Below are positions 29,793 to 40,726 of a stretch of 64,000 nt of DNA, in pieces. The DNA comes from Cutaneotrichosporon cavernicola (Eukaryota; Basidiomycota; Tremellomycetes; Trichosporonales; Trichosporonaceae), in the NCBI RefSeq assembly GCF_030864355.1, contig NC_083394.1, forward strand, positions 62,001 to 126,000, in the 5' to 3' direction. Below the pieces are notes generated by a model, which saw nothing but the letters and a program-made list of their open reading frames with translations, ran no database searches and had not been told where the DNA came from. Position numbers and translations under genes: made by a program. Numbering within the stretch: position 1 is the first letter of the stretch; every line of letters begins with the position of its first letter.

Positions 29793-31935
29793 ATGAGTTA
29801 CGACAAGTTTGAAAAGTCGTCTTCGAACGGCCATACTACCTATGACGCGATCCTCTCCGGCCAGGAAGAGACCTACTATGATCCCTCCAAGGAGTCATGG
29901 GCCACGCGCGCAGGCCTCAACCTCGAGTCCTTCAAGCGCGCTCCCGGAAGTACTCGGTGCGTCAAGTTGATGCGGCGTCGGGGTTTAGACCGGGCTGCCT
30001 AAAATAAGACCACAAGGACCGAGCTGATCATGCAGCGGCCTCATCGCACACGGTGACATCCCACCAGAGCTCCTTGCCTACGACAACCCGATGCTCCAGC
30101 AGAAGATGCGGCCACGTCACTTGCAGATGATTGCTGTCGGCGGTGAGTTTGAGTCTGAGATCTCCCAGTACCGCTATGAAGCCGCCACTCCAACTCTTGT
30201 TGCCAAGTGTCGGTTGACTGAATACTTTATCTGTCAAACATAGTCTCACATCATCCTGAAGGTTTCGGTTAGCTGTGACCCGGTCACGTGTTGCCCTTGC
30301 AACTCCATCCTTTGCGCGAGATCCAAACCAGAATCAAGCATACTTACATCAGGTGCCATCGGTACGGGTCTGTTCGTCGGCTCTGGTTATGCTCTGTCGG
30401 TCGGTGGTCCCGCTGGTATTCTTCTTGCCTGGACTATTATGGGTGTTATGGTCTTCTTCGTGAGTCCACCTAGGCCTCTCCATCTAACAAGTAGATCGCC
30501 CAAGCTCTCGGTGAGCTTGCTATCGTCTACCCGGTTTCTGGCGGTTTCTTCACACTCGCCAGTCGCATGCTTGATCCTGCACTTGGGTGTGCTCTCGGAT
30601 GGAACTATGCTTTCCAGTGGGCCGTCACTCTTCCTCTGGAAATCACAGTCGCGACGTCTACAGTGATGTACTGGCAGAACGCGGCCAACATTCCCCTCGC
30701 CGCCTGGTACACCATCTTTTTCGTCATCATCATCATTGGAGCCTTGTTCGGTACGCTTGGATACGCAGAGACTGAGTTCTGGGTCTCGGCGCTCAAGCTA
30801 CTCGTCGTCATCATGTTCCTTTTCATCGCTGTCATCTGCGTCTGTGGCGGTGGCCCTGCGGGGACTGTGTACGAAAATTACATCGGCGCTAGGTATTGGC
30901 ACGATCCAGGAGCGTTCGCAAACGGTTTCAAGGGCGTGTGCAGCGTGTTCATCACTGCCGCTTTCTCTTACGCTGGGTAAGTGTCATCGTCTCGTTTCTG
31001 CTACAGTTTCTCTGACAGGCAGTTCCGAAATTGTCTCGTTCGCAGCCACTGAGACGCCTAACCCCCGCAAGACCATGCCCTCGGCTATCAAGAACATCTT
31101 CTGGCGTATCGTCGTCGTATATCTCTCTCTTATTCTTCTCATCGGTTTCGCCATCCCTTACGACGAGCCGCTTCTCGCGGAAGGTGTGGGTGCCAACGGC
31201 TCGCCCTTTGTCATCGTTATGCGCCGCGCCAGCATTGGGGGTCTCGACTCGTTTGTCAACATCACCATCGTCTTTGCCGTGCTGGCCATGGGCATGTCGT
31301 GCATTTATGGTGGTTCGCGCCCCATTGTCGCTCTCTGCGAGATGGGTTACGGCCCAAAGTTCCTGACTTACGTTGACAAGTCGGGTCGCCCTCTCTTTGC
31401 TGTTGCCCTTATTGTCGCTTTTGGCCCGATCGCATACCTCAACCTTATTGAGAAAGCTGGCGAGAAGGTCTTCACCTGGCTCTTGGCGCTGTCCGGCCTC
31501 TCGACCCTGTTTACTTGGCTCACCATCTGCCTCACCCACATTCGTTTCCGCCGCGCGTGGGCCGTCCAAGGCCACTCGGTCGAGGAGCTTCCTTACCAGG
31601 CGACTGGCGGCGTCATGGGCTCGTACCTCTCGGTCGTCCTCATCGTCCTCATCCTCATCGCTCAGTTCTACGCCGCCGTCTGGCCCATTGGCGAGAAGCC
31701 GACTGGCGCGGTGGCTGCCGAGGGATTCTTCACGGTCTGGCTCTCGCTTCCCGTCATGCTCATCATGTACGCCATTAGTTGGGCATATATCCGCACTTGG
31801 CCCAAGCGTGCCTGCGACATCGACCTCGACACTGGCCGCAAGAGCTGGCTCACGGTCGAGGAGATGCGCCAGTTCCGCGCCGAGCGCGCCTCCTTGCCTT
31901 GGTACAAGCGCCTCTACCGCCTTCTCTTTGCTTAA
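29793..31935 (+). CDS. Amino-acid permease, APC superfamily YAT type (590 aa)
   Basis: Exons 29793-29956, 30036-30142, 30353-30459, 30495-30976 and 31023-31935 join in frame; introns are 79, 210, 35 and 46 nt. It is an amino-acid/proton symporter of the plasma membrane with 12 predicted membrane segments. HLQMIAVGGAIGTGLFVGSG at the start of TM1 is the YAT hallmark substrate loop, followed by ALGELAIVYPVSGGFF (TM2-3) and SYAGSEIVSFAATETPNPRK (TM6 and the loop that follows). The N-terminal tail is hydrophilic and Ser/Lys-rich, and the C-terminal tail is short (EEMRQFRAERASLPWYKR); both are usual sites of ubiquitin control. Substrate range cannot be read from sequence. A second YAT permease lies 3.6 kb away in the opposite orientation, with a different gene structure. 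Confidence 0.9.
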
Positions 31936-33162
31936 TCCATTTCTAGAAGGGGTCCCATCATCATCACCAGTTAACCATATTCATTCTATACCCCACTACT
32001 ACTACTTGCTCTCTTGTTATCTGGCCTGTGCGCGCGCTGAGCCCCCCCCCCCCTCCACCTTTAGATGCATCTGCTGGACCCGGCCCTCTCTCTGAGAACA
32101 TCTGTTAAATGTCTTCGAGGTTTGCATTGTTGCGCGATTATGTGTTTGGCCGGAAATCCCGTGCGTGCAGGGCATCCAACGGCGGCCGGCGGCCATTCTG
32201 GCTCTCGGACCGCTCAAGTGGGCGTGCCCAAGCTGCATTCCAAGAACGGAATGCAGTGTTCCAATGTGAGGAAGTGGCTTGAGTGACCCTGTTACGAAGG
32301 TTTAACGGGCGATCCGTGGGTTGTGGCTAGACTTGAGGGTACAAAGCATCAGTCAAGCTGCAATCAGAGACATGGTGGGCAAAGGTGTCATTCTAGGAAG
32401 TTACCCAAGATTTTGTTGCGTGTTTATTCATTCTGGTAATCGGTACATTGCATATTGGCCGGTCGCCGCGTTTCACAAGCCACCATCAGACGCAACTTGT
32501 GCCTGGTTTGCGGCTACACTTCCGGCATAGGAGTTTGTATCCCGCGTGAGATTGCACCAAGCTGGGAGAGTTTTGTCCGTGATGGACGAGCATAGGTCCT
32601 GCGACGTTTAGGGCACGCGGCCCCTTGAAGCCGCTATATGGCCCGGAATGGGCCCGGAATGCCGTCACAGCTGCACAAGAGCGAGTGTGTATGCCATCAC
32701 TTCATGTCTCTTTACCACTCATCTGCCGCGTACCCAAACAAGCATTGGGACTGTTGTCATCAAGGCCTCGATGCGTCCCGCTAGCTTTGACGTGAACTCA
32801 ACTTTATCGCAGTAGCAGTGACATTCACCCTCCAAGTGAGACGATACAACCAGGCAAACATGATTCTGGGCCCAGAATGCACAAAGCGGATGATCGGCCG
32901 TTCAACCTGCCCTTGGCACCTATAGGTCTGTTCACACTCTTACCGGAGCTCTCTTTCGGGCTGGGCTGTCCTGAGAGCACAGTGCACTCTGCTTCTCCTC
33001 CTTGCCCAGCCTGCAAGCCCGCTAGTCAACAGCCTGGCTATGCAACGGTCGTGTGATCAAATGTGAAGCCAGTATCACTAAAGGGCGCGCGTTGTTGTCG
33101 CGACATGTTGAGACACTCGTTCTACCCACCTCACCGCAAGCCTACAGCCCCCGCCCATCAAT
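31936..33162. other. Intergenic, with poly-C run and a small hairpin
   Basis: No gene is supported. A run of 12 C is at 32042-32053. CTGCATTCC (32233-32241) and GGAATGCAG (32248-32256) form a perfect 9-bp stem with a 6-nt loop. Confidence 0.5.
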
Positions 33163-34212
33163 ATGAAGGCCTTCGCCCTTGTTGCCCTCCTGTCTGTATC
33201 GCAGCGCGGTGCTTCCGCCATCTCCGATCGTGCTCAAGACCGGTTCATCTATTCGACTGTCATTGACGATTTCAAGGGCGGTTTCCGGGCAAACGACGCC
33301 GACGCCAAGTGGAATTACTTTGGGTTTGGGCCCTACGTTGGCGACGACGGCATTGCCAGCACCTCCAAACCTAAAGGAGGGCGACTCACTGTCTCCTCGC
33401 CGGGAACCGGACCAACAGGCGAGCCGGCTTTCACCCTCACTGCTCCCCCGACCGGCGGCGTTCCAGGCGACATCGACCACGTCAAATGGCTAGTTTTCGC
33501 GAACGCGACTTCGAGTGCCGGATACCCGGGGCACGACACGGCGGCCGGCTACGTGACCTCATGTGAGGCGCAAATCAGCGCGACCATGTTTGGGACGCAA
33601 GCCAACCCGTTCGGGGTCAACGCGGCCGACCCCTCTCTCGGCTGGGCCGGTGCGGTCAATGGAGATTTCGAGACGTTTATGATTTTCGACTTTGCCTTGA
33701 CGAACGACGCGGTATATGCGCTTTACGAGCGTTTACCATTTGGCCGCAGCGAGGCGCGCAACTACGCGAGCTTCACTGCCCTCACGCGTGTTGCATCTCG
33801 CCACCCAGGCGACAGGCATGTGCTCAAGGTCTCGTATGACCGATCTGCCAAGACGGTCACGTGGCTAGTCGGCAAGCGCGAGGTCTACAAGATCCACCGT
33901 GTCGGATTCTACCCACCTGACCGCTCCAGCGTGCTCATCGACCGCGGAGGAGTCGAGGAGGAAGTGGGCGAGATGCGCCAGCTTGTGTGCGGCGTTGGAA
34001 CGTTTACGCTCATGGACGGCTTCGTCCCCTCACTCGGCAAGGGCTTGGTCCGCCTCAACCAACAAGAGGACTACTACATTCACCCTATCACTGGCGCTCC
34101 ACTCGAGTTTGTCGACGACGCTAGCGCCGACAACAACCGGCTCTTCGGACAGGGCGCGGAATTAATCGTCGATTCCGTCACTGTGTCAAGTGCCAAGGCT
34201 GGGACCAATGGT

Positions 34213-34247
<35 letters not shown>

Positions 34248-34398
34248 TAACAACGGCAACAACGGCAACAACGGTAACAACGGCAACAACGGCAACAACG
34301 GTAACAACGGCAACAACGGCAACAACGGCAATGGAAACGCAAACGGCAGCGGCCATGGTCCCAAGCGAATGGACCGGGCAGAGAAGGGCAGCCAGTAA
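33163..34398 (+). CDS. Secreted protein with C-terminal Asn-Gly repeat (411 aa)
   Basis: A single-exon gene. Residues 1-19 (MKAFALVALLSVSQRGASA) are a plausible signal peptide with cleavage after ASA. The mature domain of about 320 residues begins IDDFKGGFRANDADAKW and has repeated beta-rich motifs (GDIDHVKWLVFANATS, GDFETFMIFDFALTNDAVYALYERLPFG). It resembles secreted fungal and actinobacterial proteins of unknown function that I recall as DUF6081-type, but this is from memory and unverified. The C-terminus is an (N-N-G) tract of about 40 residues encoded by a 9-bp repeat, then a basic tail (HGPKRMDRAEKGSQ). Such tracts often space a domain from the wall or modulate aggregation. No catalytic motif is seen. 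Confidence 0.72.
34211..34331 (+). repeat. 9-bp coding repeat (AACAACGGY)n
   Basis: Thirteen or so near-perfect 9-bp units encode the Asn-Asn-Gly tract. C/T variation at the last base follows a higher-order order (two GGC, one GGT), pointing to expansion in 18-27-bp blocks. Confidence 0.85.
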
Positions 34399-34639
34399 TC
34401 ATGGCCCCTTGGATGTGTACTTGTAACCTTATCTCATAATCTGGAATGACTCCTTGTACGTTTGTTAGCAGAGACCGACCTTATCATCGGGGGTAATAGG
34501 CCGACATTGCCGAACCTGGTCAAAGTTGGAACCCTGCCTCCACTTGCAAACCTCCAACCCACTCAAAACAAAAAGCCAGCCAAGCTTGGGAACGCAAAAA
34601 TGCATATGCCAAGGCCAAAAGAGAAGCTGCAACAGCTAC

Positions 34640-34726
34640 AGGTCACGACGGGGGTCGAACCCGCGATCTCCTGATGACGAACTTGAGTAATCGTAGTCAG
34701 ACGCGATGCCATTTCGCCACGCGACC
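34640..34726 (-). tRNA. tRNA-Arg (ACG) with a 15-nt intron
   Basis: Exon sequence is the same as in the gene at 8650-8728 except for one base in the variable loop (GATC against GATT). The intron between A37 and A38 is 15 nt (TTACTCAAGTTCGTC) instead of 7. All arms pair as in the other copy; discriminator T at 34640. A minus-strand TTTT (forward AAAA at 34617-34620) follows as terminator. Confidence 0.87.
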
Positions 34727-35565
34727 ATTTGATGGTGAGCTGATTCTGGGTCTGTATATAAACCCTTTCCCTTATGAACTGCACCTCTCCTTGCCCCTCT
34801 TGGATTTTACCCATAGACGCCTCCATAGTACGGCCTCTGGGTGCGTTAAGAGGCGTTGATAGTAGCCTTAAATGTGATAGACACCCGTTGTGGACGGGAA
34901 TGAATGTCGACGAGCCTCTTTGCATACACTTGTGTAAGGTCGTCATACTGCACGCGTTGGTGAATCGGTACTGTTGAGCTCGTTGTCTGGAGTCGGTGAT
35001 TGTTAGTCCACGCTGGCTAGACGATAACATCGATAAGCGTGGGGGGTTTGACCAGAAGAGCTATAGGTTGTCCAGAAGAGCTATAGGGTAGTCCAGAAGA
35101 GCTATCGGGTTGTCCAGAAGAGCTATCGGGCTCGCTTGCATTGCTCGTTCGCACCTGTACGCTCAAACAGCATACGCGATTCAAAGACGCAGTATAGCGA
35201 GTCCGCTTGACGCAGATCGAATTGACCTGCTGTCCCATCCAAGTTGAGGGCGGGGCTCACGGACACGATCCAAGACAGTTGTAACCTCCTCACTATCAGT
35301 CAGAGCGCCTGCAGATAGATATCCCTTGACTCAGTACTGTTTTTCGATGCAAGATGCATGTGCGTGTGCGGAGAGCACTGGACAACGGCTATATGATTTA
35401 TCTCCCCTTTCTACCCCCCATTCTTTTACGTACTCTGAACCCACATGCACGACACGATACCCACTACCCTAACACCCCTGGAAACATAAAATTGATTGCG
35501 GCGGCCACAGCCTGCTGGCCCCGCGGATACGATATGTGATGATATGCACATTGCACGCCCACGCC
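34727..35565. other. Intergenic, with a 21-bp minisatellite
   Basis: No gene is supported. Four copies of a 20-21-bp unit (TCCAGAAGAGCTATMGGGT) lie at 35050-35133. Confidence 0.55.
35050..35133. repeat. Four-copy 21-bp tandem repeat
   Basis: Units begin at about 35050, 35071, 35092 and 35113 and share CCAGAAGAGCTAT; the first two have AGG, the last two CGG, suggesting stepwise duplication. Confidence 0.75.
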
Positions 35566-37812
35566 TTAGATGATGGCGTGAAGGATGCGGCCCCAGCGCG
35601 TAGCGGGAGGGGGCTTGGGAGGGCCAAAGTCGTCCTCGTTCGAGTCGGTCTCGAGATCAATGAGCTCGAGAGGGATCATCTTGTCCTTCTTAAAGGCCTT
35701 GTGGCCAAAGTACGCGATGAAGAAGAGCGGGATTGGCAGGTAACCGACAATAAAGACGGGGGTGTCCCACTTTCCCTTGAGGAAGACCTTCCACGAGTTG
35801 AAGAGGACGACAATGGCGCAGAAAATGAGAGTGTAGTAGCCGAGGATGGGCTGCATCCAGTCGGGGGCCTTGTACTTGTGGAGGCGAGCGCGGTCGAAGC
35901 CCTGGAGCTTGCAGGCGCGGTGGAAGCGAATGTAGATAAAGGCGATACCGCACCACGAGATGAGACCGACGACGGCAATCATCGACGAGAAGTAGTCAAA
36001 GATCTGCCACGCGGTCTTGTCGCCGGCAGCGGTGTAGCCAAGGAGGCCAAAGCCAAAGGTGACCATGACACAGAAGATAGGAGTACCCCAGCGGTTGGTG
36101 CGCTTGAAGATGGCGGGGGCGCGGCCGTTGTGCGCGAGCGCCCAGAGAGCACGGGTCGAGAGGTACATGTGAGCGCTGGCGGCCGAGGTGGCCGAGCAGA
36201 GAACACCAGCGTTGATGACCGAGGGGAGAGCCTTGATGCCGACGCGCGAGAAAGCAAGGACGAACGGCGACGAAGCAGCGGTACCAGTGCCGAGACGGAG
36301 GTTGGGGTCGCTCGACGGCATAATGAGGGTGATGACAAAGGTGGTGCACACGAAGAAGATGACGATACGGATCCAGACACGCTTGATCGCCTTGGCCATG
36401 TTGTTCTTGGGGTCCTCGGCCTCACCAGCAGCGATGGAGACGTTCTCGAGACCACAGTAGCCAAAGGCAGCACGGGTGAGGGTGGCCCAGAAACCAAGGA
36501 ACTGGCCAAGACTGCCCTCAATACCGAGGTACTGGCGGAAGGGTCCGTTCTCGCCGGTCCAGTACTTGAAGCCGATCACCTCATGCTTGGGGTTGCCGCC
36601 AGCCGAGACGATGACGGACGCCAAGATAAGGCCGATAATGAGGATAATCTTGGTAAGGGCGAACCAGAACTCGCTCTCGCCGTAGACCTTGACGCTCCAC
36701 GAGTTGAGGAAAGTGCAAACACACAGGCAAACAGTAATCCAGACGGCGACGTTAACGTCCGGGAGCCAGAAACCGATGAGGACGGCGCAGGCAGAAAGCT
36801 CGGCAGGGTAGAGGATAGTCCACAGGTACCAGTAGAACCAGCCCATGGCGAAGGACATGCTGTCGCCGACGTATCGCTGTGCAAGGCTATCCGTTAGCGA
36901 CCAGCACCCGACATATCGGCCGTTATTGTGAGACTCACGCGATGTGACCACCAGCAATCGGAGTGTGGACAATCATCTCACCCAGGCACGCCATCATCGA
37001 GTACACAACCGTACCCATCACTGAGCGTCAGCGAGGATTCCTGTCAAGCCAGTGGAGAGCAGCCTGAGACTGTGCGGAGCCACGCGCCGCAACCCTATGG
37101 ATCGCGGACAGCGCTGCCGTGCTTGGCATCCAGATCTCCAAACTGCGCTCTGCAAAGAATAGACTCACAGGCAAAACCGAGGAACATGCCAAGCTGTAGA
37201 CAGTCAGCATTGCAATTTTCGCTAAGCTCGCCACGACCGTTCTCGGAATGGGACAATTCTCGGATGCCAAGACCAGTCCAGGAAAATTCCCTCAGGCACG
37301 GATCTCGATTTTTGGTATGCTTGAGCGCATCGCATAGCGGTTGGCTGACGCAACTCCGACAGAGGTCAGGCCCCTCCGGAGTCGGTCGAGCCATTGGCTG
37401 TCGTTCAACCATATGGGGCCGTAGGAAGCGGGGCTCCTGCGGCTGGAACAAGTTCCGACACTCCGTGGGCTTCTCATGCACAAGTTCCGTCCAGAGGAGA
37501 GCAACGGCAGTGGAGACGAGACGAGACGAGTTGAGAAGACAAGACACTCACAGGTCCACCGTCCGCAAGAGCAGGCGCGGTACCGAGGAAAAGGGCCGTA
37601 CCGATGACACCCTGCTGTCAGCCAACAAGTTCCTGCAGATTGAGACCTACGCCGAGGGCAATCATCTGAATGTGACGGTCCTTGAGGCCACGGTGGAGAC
37701 CCGGCTCGCCGGTCTCACCGGCGACCTCCTTGGCATCCTCGACATTGACCGAGGCGGTGTTCTTGTCGTCGTAGTATGAGGCCGCGACCTGCGCTTCGAT
37801 GTCTTTAGACAT
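35566..37812 (-). CDS. Amino-acid permease, APC superfamily YAT type (549 aa), five exons
   Basis: Exons 37812-37651, 37611-37552, 37193-37169, 37020-36939 and 36886-35566 join in frame. The first intron ends in tandem CAGCAG; the second is the longest in the window (358 nt), and exon 3 is only 25 nt. HIQMIALGGVIGTALFLGTAP is the YAT TM1 loop, MACLGEMIVHTPIAGGHIA covers TM2-3, and SIAAGEAEDPKNNMAKAI is the loop after TM6. The large last exon holds TM3-TM12 and a tail ending in LHAII. The protein should import amino acids across the plasma membrane with protons. Compared with the permease at 29.8 kb the motifs are shared, but intron positions and loop residues differ, so they are old paralogues and not a recent tandem pair. 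Confidence 0.88.
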
Positions 37813-40679
37813 GTTGCCAAGACTTGGGCTTGGTTTGACGGGTTGTGGCGAATTAACGAAAGTTGGAAGTGTTTTAGAGGTCGAGTAATGTACCGTTGTG
37901 CGGGGATGGTGTTGACTCGGCGTCAAGTTGCGGGGATAGTCTTAAGACGGCGTCGTTGTGACCATTATGAATGAATCGCGATATCGGCCCCGCCCCCACA
38001 TCCCACATCTACCGACTCGTGCCTATCCGCTAATCCCCGGCCCCATGGGCCGTGTCCCGCTCCTGAAATTAACAGCTGAGCGTGCAGCCGACGACATGGA
38101 CAACAGACTCAACAACGGCGGAGGCGTTGTTGGCGAAGTTAGTCTCGCGTGGCGTGTGTGGCGGATTTGGCGACTCTAGCGATCTCCGTTCCCCCCTATC
38201 CCCTACACCCGGCGCCTCCGTCCCCTTGCAAGAACAAAAACGCTTTTGCTCTAGCCAACGAGCATCCACCTCTGTCAGCTTTGAGCACGTCCGGGGGTAG
38301 AGGGGTTATCATCGCTACCCCCGCAATGAGGGAACGCTGCTTTCCAAGATCCGTCGCTCCATCCTGACACCCCCCCATCTCGATGCCCATCGTGGGGACA
38401 GTGGGGCCTGTGCTCTTCACGGAATGACATTGCTCATGAAGAAGCGACAGCGTTACGTTTGGTCCCAACTTGTGCAGACGCTCGCGCGACCTGTTACACC
38501 TCGTGAGAGGTCAATAGAGGTCATGGATGTGTGATCCGACTCGGAGACGAGGAGCAAATTTGCGACACATTTCATGTTTGGTCGATCACATGCATTGCCC
38601 CAAAAGCACGTGTTCCAGTCATTGATCGCCAGGTCGTCAGGTAAGAAGTGGCACTCTGATTCGGTATGTACAAAGTACATGCACTGCGGATGAGAGCCGC
38701 CCCGACTGAACTGCGTCAATCGGTGTCAATGGACCGCTTCCTTGCGCTCCACCTGGGCCTGCGCCTTTCGACCTGATGAAGAATTCCAGAGTTAGGGAGG
38801 CCAAGTCGGTTAATTCATTCCGGCTCTTGCTATATCCTACAGTACCACGACTTGTCCAGCAACCCCTGACCCAGCAGATTTTATCAAATGTGCCATCAGC
38901 GCTCACAATCACAATCTCCACCTTGCACGGCCCGCGAGACTGGAGCGGTCGGCGATCAACGGCTGGGCTCCACTTGAGATCCTCGGAGCCGACTTTGAAT
39001 CGCCACCATCGCCACTCTATCATCCATCACAAGATGCAATCCTCACTTTGAGACCGCTGACCTCCAATATGTAACCTGTGACACATCGCCAAGGCTTTTG
39101 TTTCGAGGCACAAATGTTCCATTGTCCATCGAGATGCGTGGCCCCGCCTTCAAAGGCAGCTCAGCCAAGCCTCGCCAGAACCCGTCGTCGGAACTTGGAC
39201 CATCACGTGCCCTGTCGAAGCAAGGCACCTGACGTCTCAGGAGGTGCATTGGTCGCCCGCTCAACCCACCTATTGGTTGTGGCCAGCTTGACTACTCGGG
39301 ACCTCTCTCGTGTTGATGGTAGGTGACATTCGAGAATCGGGTTACCCGATGTGTGGAATGTCCTGACCCAGAGTGGCAAAGTGGCGGAGTGGAAAGCCAC
39401 ACCATGAGATTGATTGGCGTGATGGGCCCCCATAATCGAGTTGAGCATAAACCTGCCAATCCCCGTCTTCTCTACTGGGGACGTTCGTTCAGCGACGCAT
39501 GCGTCTCATTTCGCGTCGCTTGTCGGGTCAAGGCTGGTATACCCGACGCGGCTCGTGCCTCCGTACCTCGCAACGTAATATAAGCGGCTTGCAGCGTCCG
39601 TGCAACGATGGAATCCAGGTGTGGTGGAGCATGGAGATATAGAGGGGGTCAACTGCAAACTTGTTTCATCCATGCTCGCATCGCATCGTCGCCTCTTTGG
39701 CTTCTCTCGCCCCAATGTTTCTGGTGACTGTGCCTTGCACTACAGTCACAGCAGGGTAGTGGATACATCTTTCACACTACAGACATGTCAAAGGAGTAAT
39801 GATGCAGACGACAGGCACATGAAAGTTTTAGCTCGCAGCTGCGACCCGGAACAATAATGTTGACGGTATGGTGGCGTCGTCGGCCACGTTCCAAGTTCTC
39901 GGAAGCAGAACACGCTGCCAAAGTTGCATATGCATCTCAAGTGCCTCTGACAGCAGCCAATGTGGGCGAGCGCCACAGAGTGGGGGAAGTGTGTGGTCGA
40001 TGGGAATGTGGGGACCATCCAAGGCGTTAGATTGGCCTCATGCCGGAAGCCCCTCGCTCCCCTCGCCAACACTTGTTATGACTACGCCTCGTCACACAGA
40101 GTAACCGCCCACTCGGCTCGCCCACCTCTGTACCGTGGGGCAAACTGACGCCCATTTGTCATCCATCATGCCCAGCCCAGATCCAGATCTAACCCCTGAG
40201 GCAAATGGCGTGGCGTCAACTGGTGCCGAGGTGGAAAGGCATGTTTTGCCTAACCGTGCAGAGTTGTGCGGACCGGGACGCAAGACTGCTCCCTTAACAA
40301 CAGGTGTTCTCTGTTAGCCCACCCTAGCTATTTCCAAAATTCTGGAAGCTGCAGGCAGGAACGCAATTGATGAATGGCTGCAGTCTGAGATCAAGCATAT
40401 GGTCAGGATCGACCTGCACGTGGTTATCGCAAGCCAGGTACCTATCGCTCACTCGAGATAAACAGAATACTGACCCGCACTCATCGGACAGTGCAGCAAA
40501 ACACTGTGGAACACACGGTACAGCTGCGAAACAACCTCGCATGCTCCCAAAGGTCACATCTTCTCATCACTCACACACCATCACTCATCCCCATCTTCCC
40601 CTCCTTTACCATCCTTTGTGGCCATCATGCCTTCCGTCCAGCACCACTTAAGCCCCTCCTCCATTTCCTCTCTCCCCAC
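37813..40679. other. Long intergenic region, no supported gene
   Basis: About 2.9 kb. No frame shows a motif or convincing splice chain. An AATATAAG box at about 39578-39585, followed by an ATG at 39608, opens only 39 codons, so an unannotated short gene or non-coding transcript is possible but not supported. Confidence 0.45.
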
Positions 40680-40721
40680 CAACCCAACCGACACCGACAC
40701 CAACCCAACCGACACCGACAC
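40680..40721. repeat. Perfect 2 x 21-bp tandem repeat in a 5' leader
   Basis: CAACCCAACCGACACCGACAC occurs twice without mismatch and ends five bases before the ATG at 40727. Confidence 0.8.
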
Positions 40722-40726
40722 CAACA

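Noticed and set aside
35536..36897. A 453-codon open frame on the + strand
   Set aside because: It is antisense to the membrane-spanning exon of amino-acid permease 2, which has clear family motifs; the frame arises from strong codon bias (GC-rich third positions).
39375..39400. GTGGCGGAGTGGAAAGCC resembling a Ser/Leu tRNA D arm
   Set aside because: No matching acceptor, anticodon or T arm around it.
39578..39730. AATATAAG box followed by an ATG
   Set aside because: The ATG opens only 39 codons with no homology or splice continuation; kept as a possible non-coding start only.
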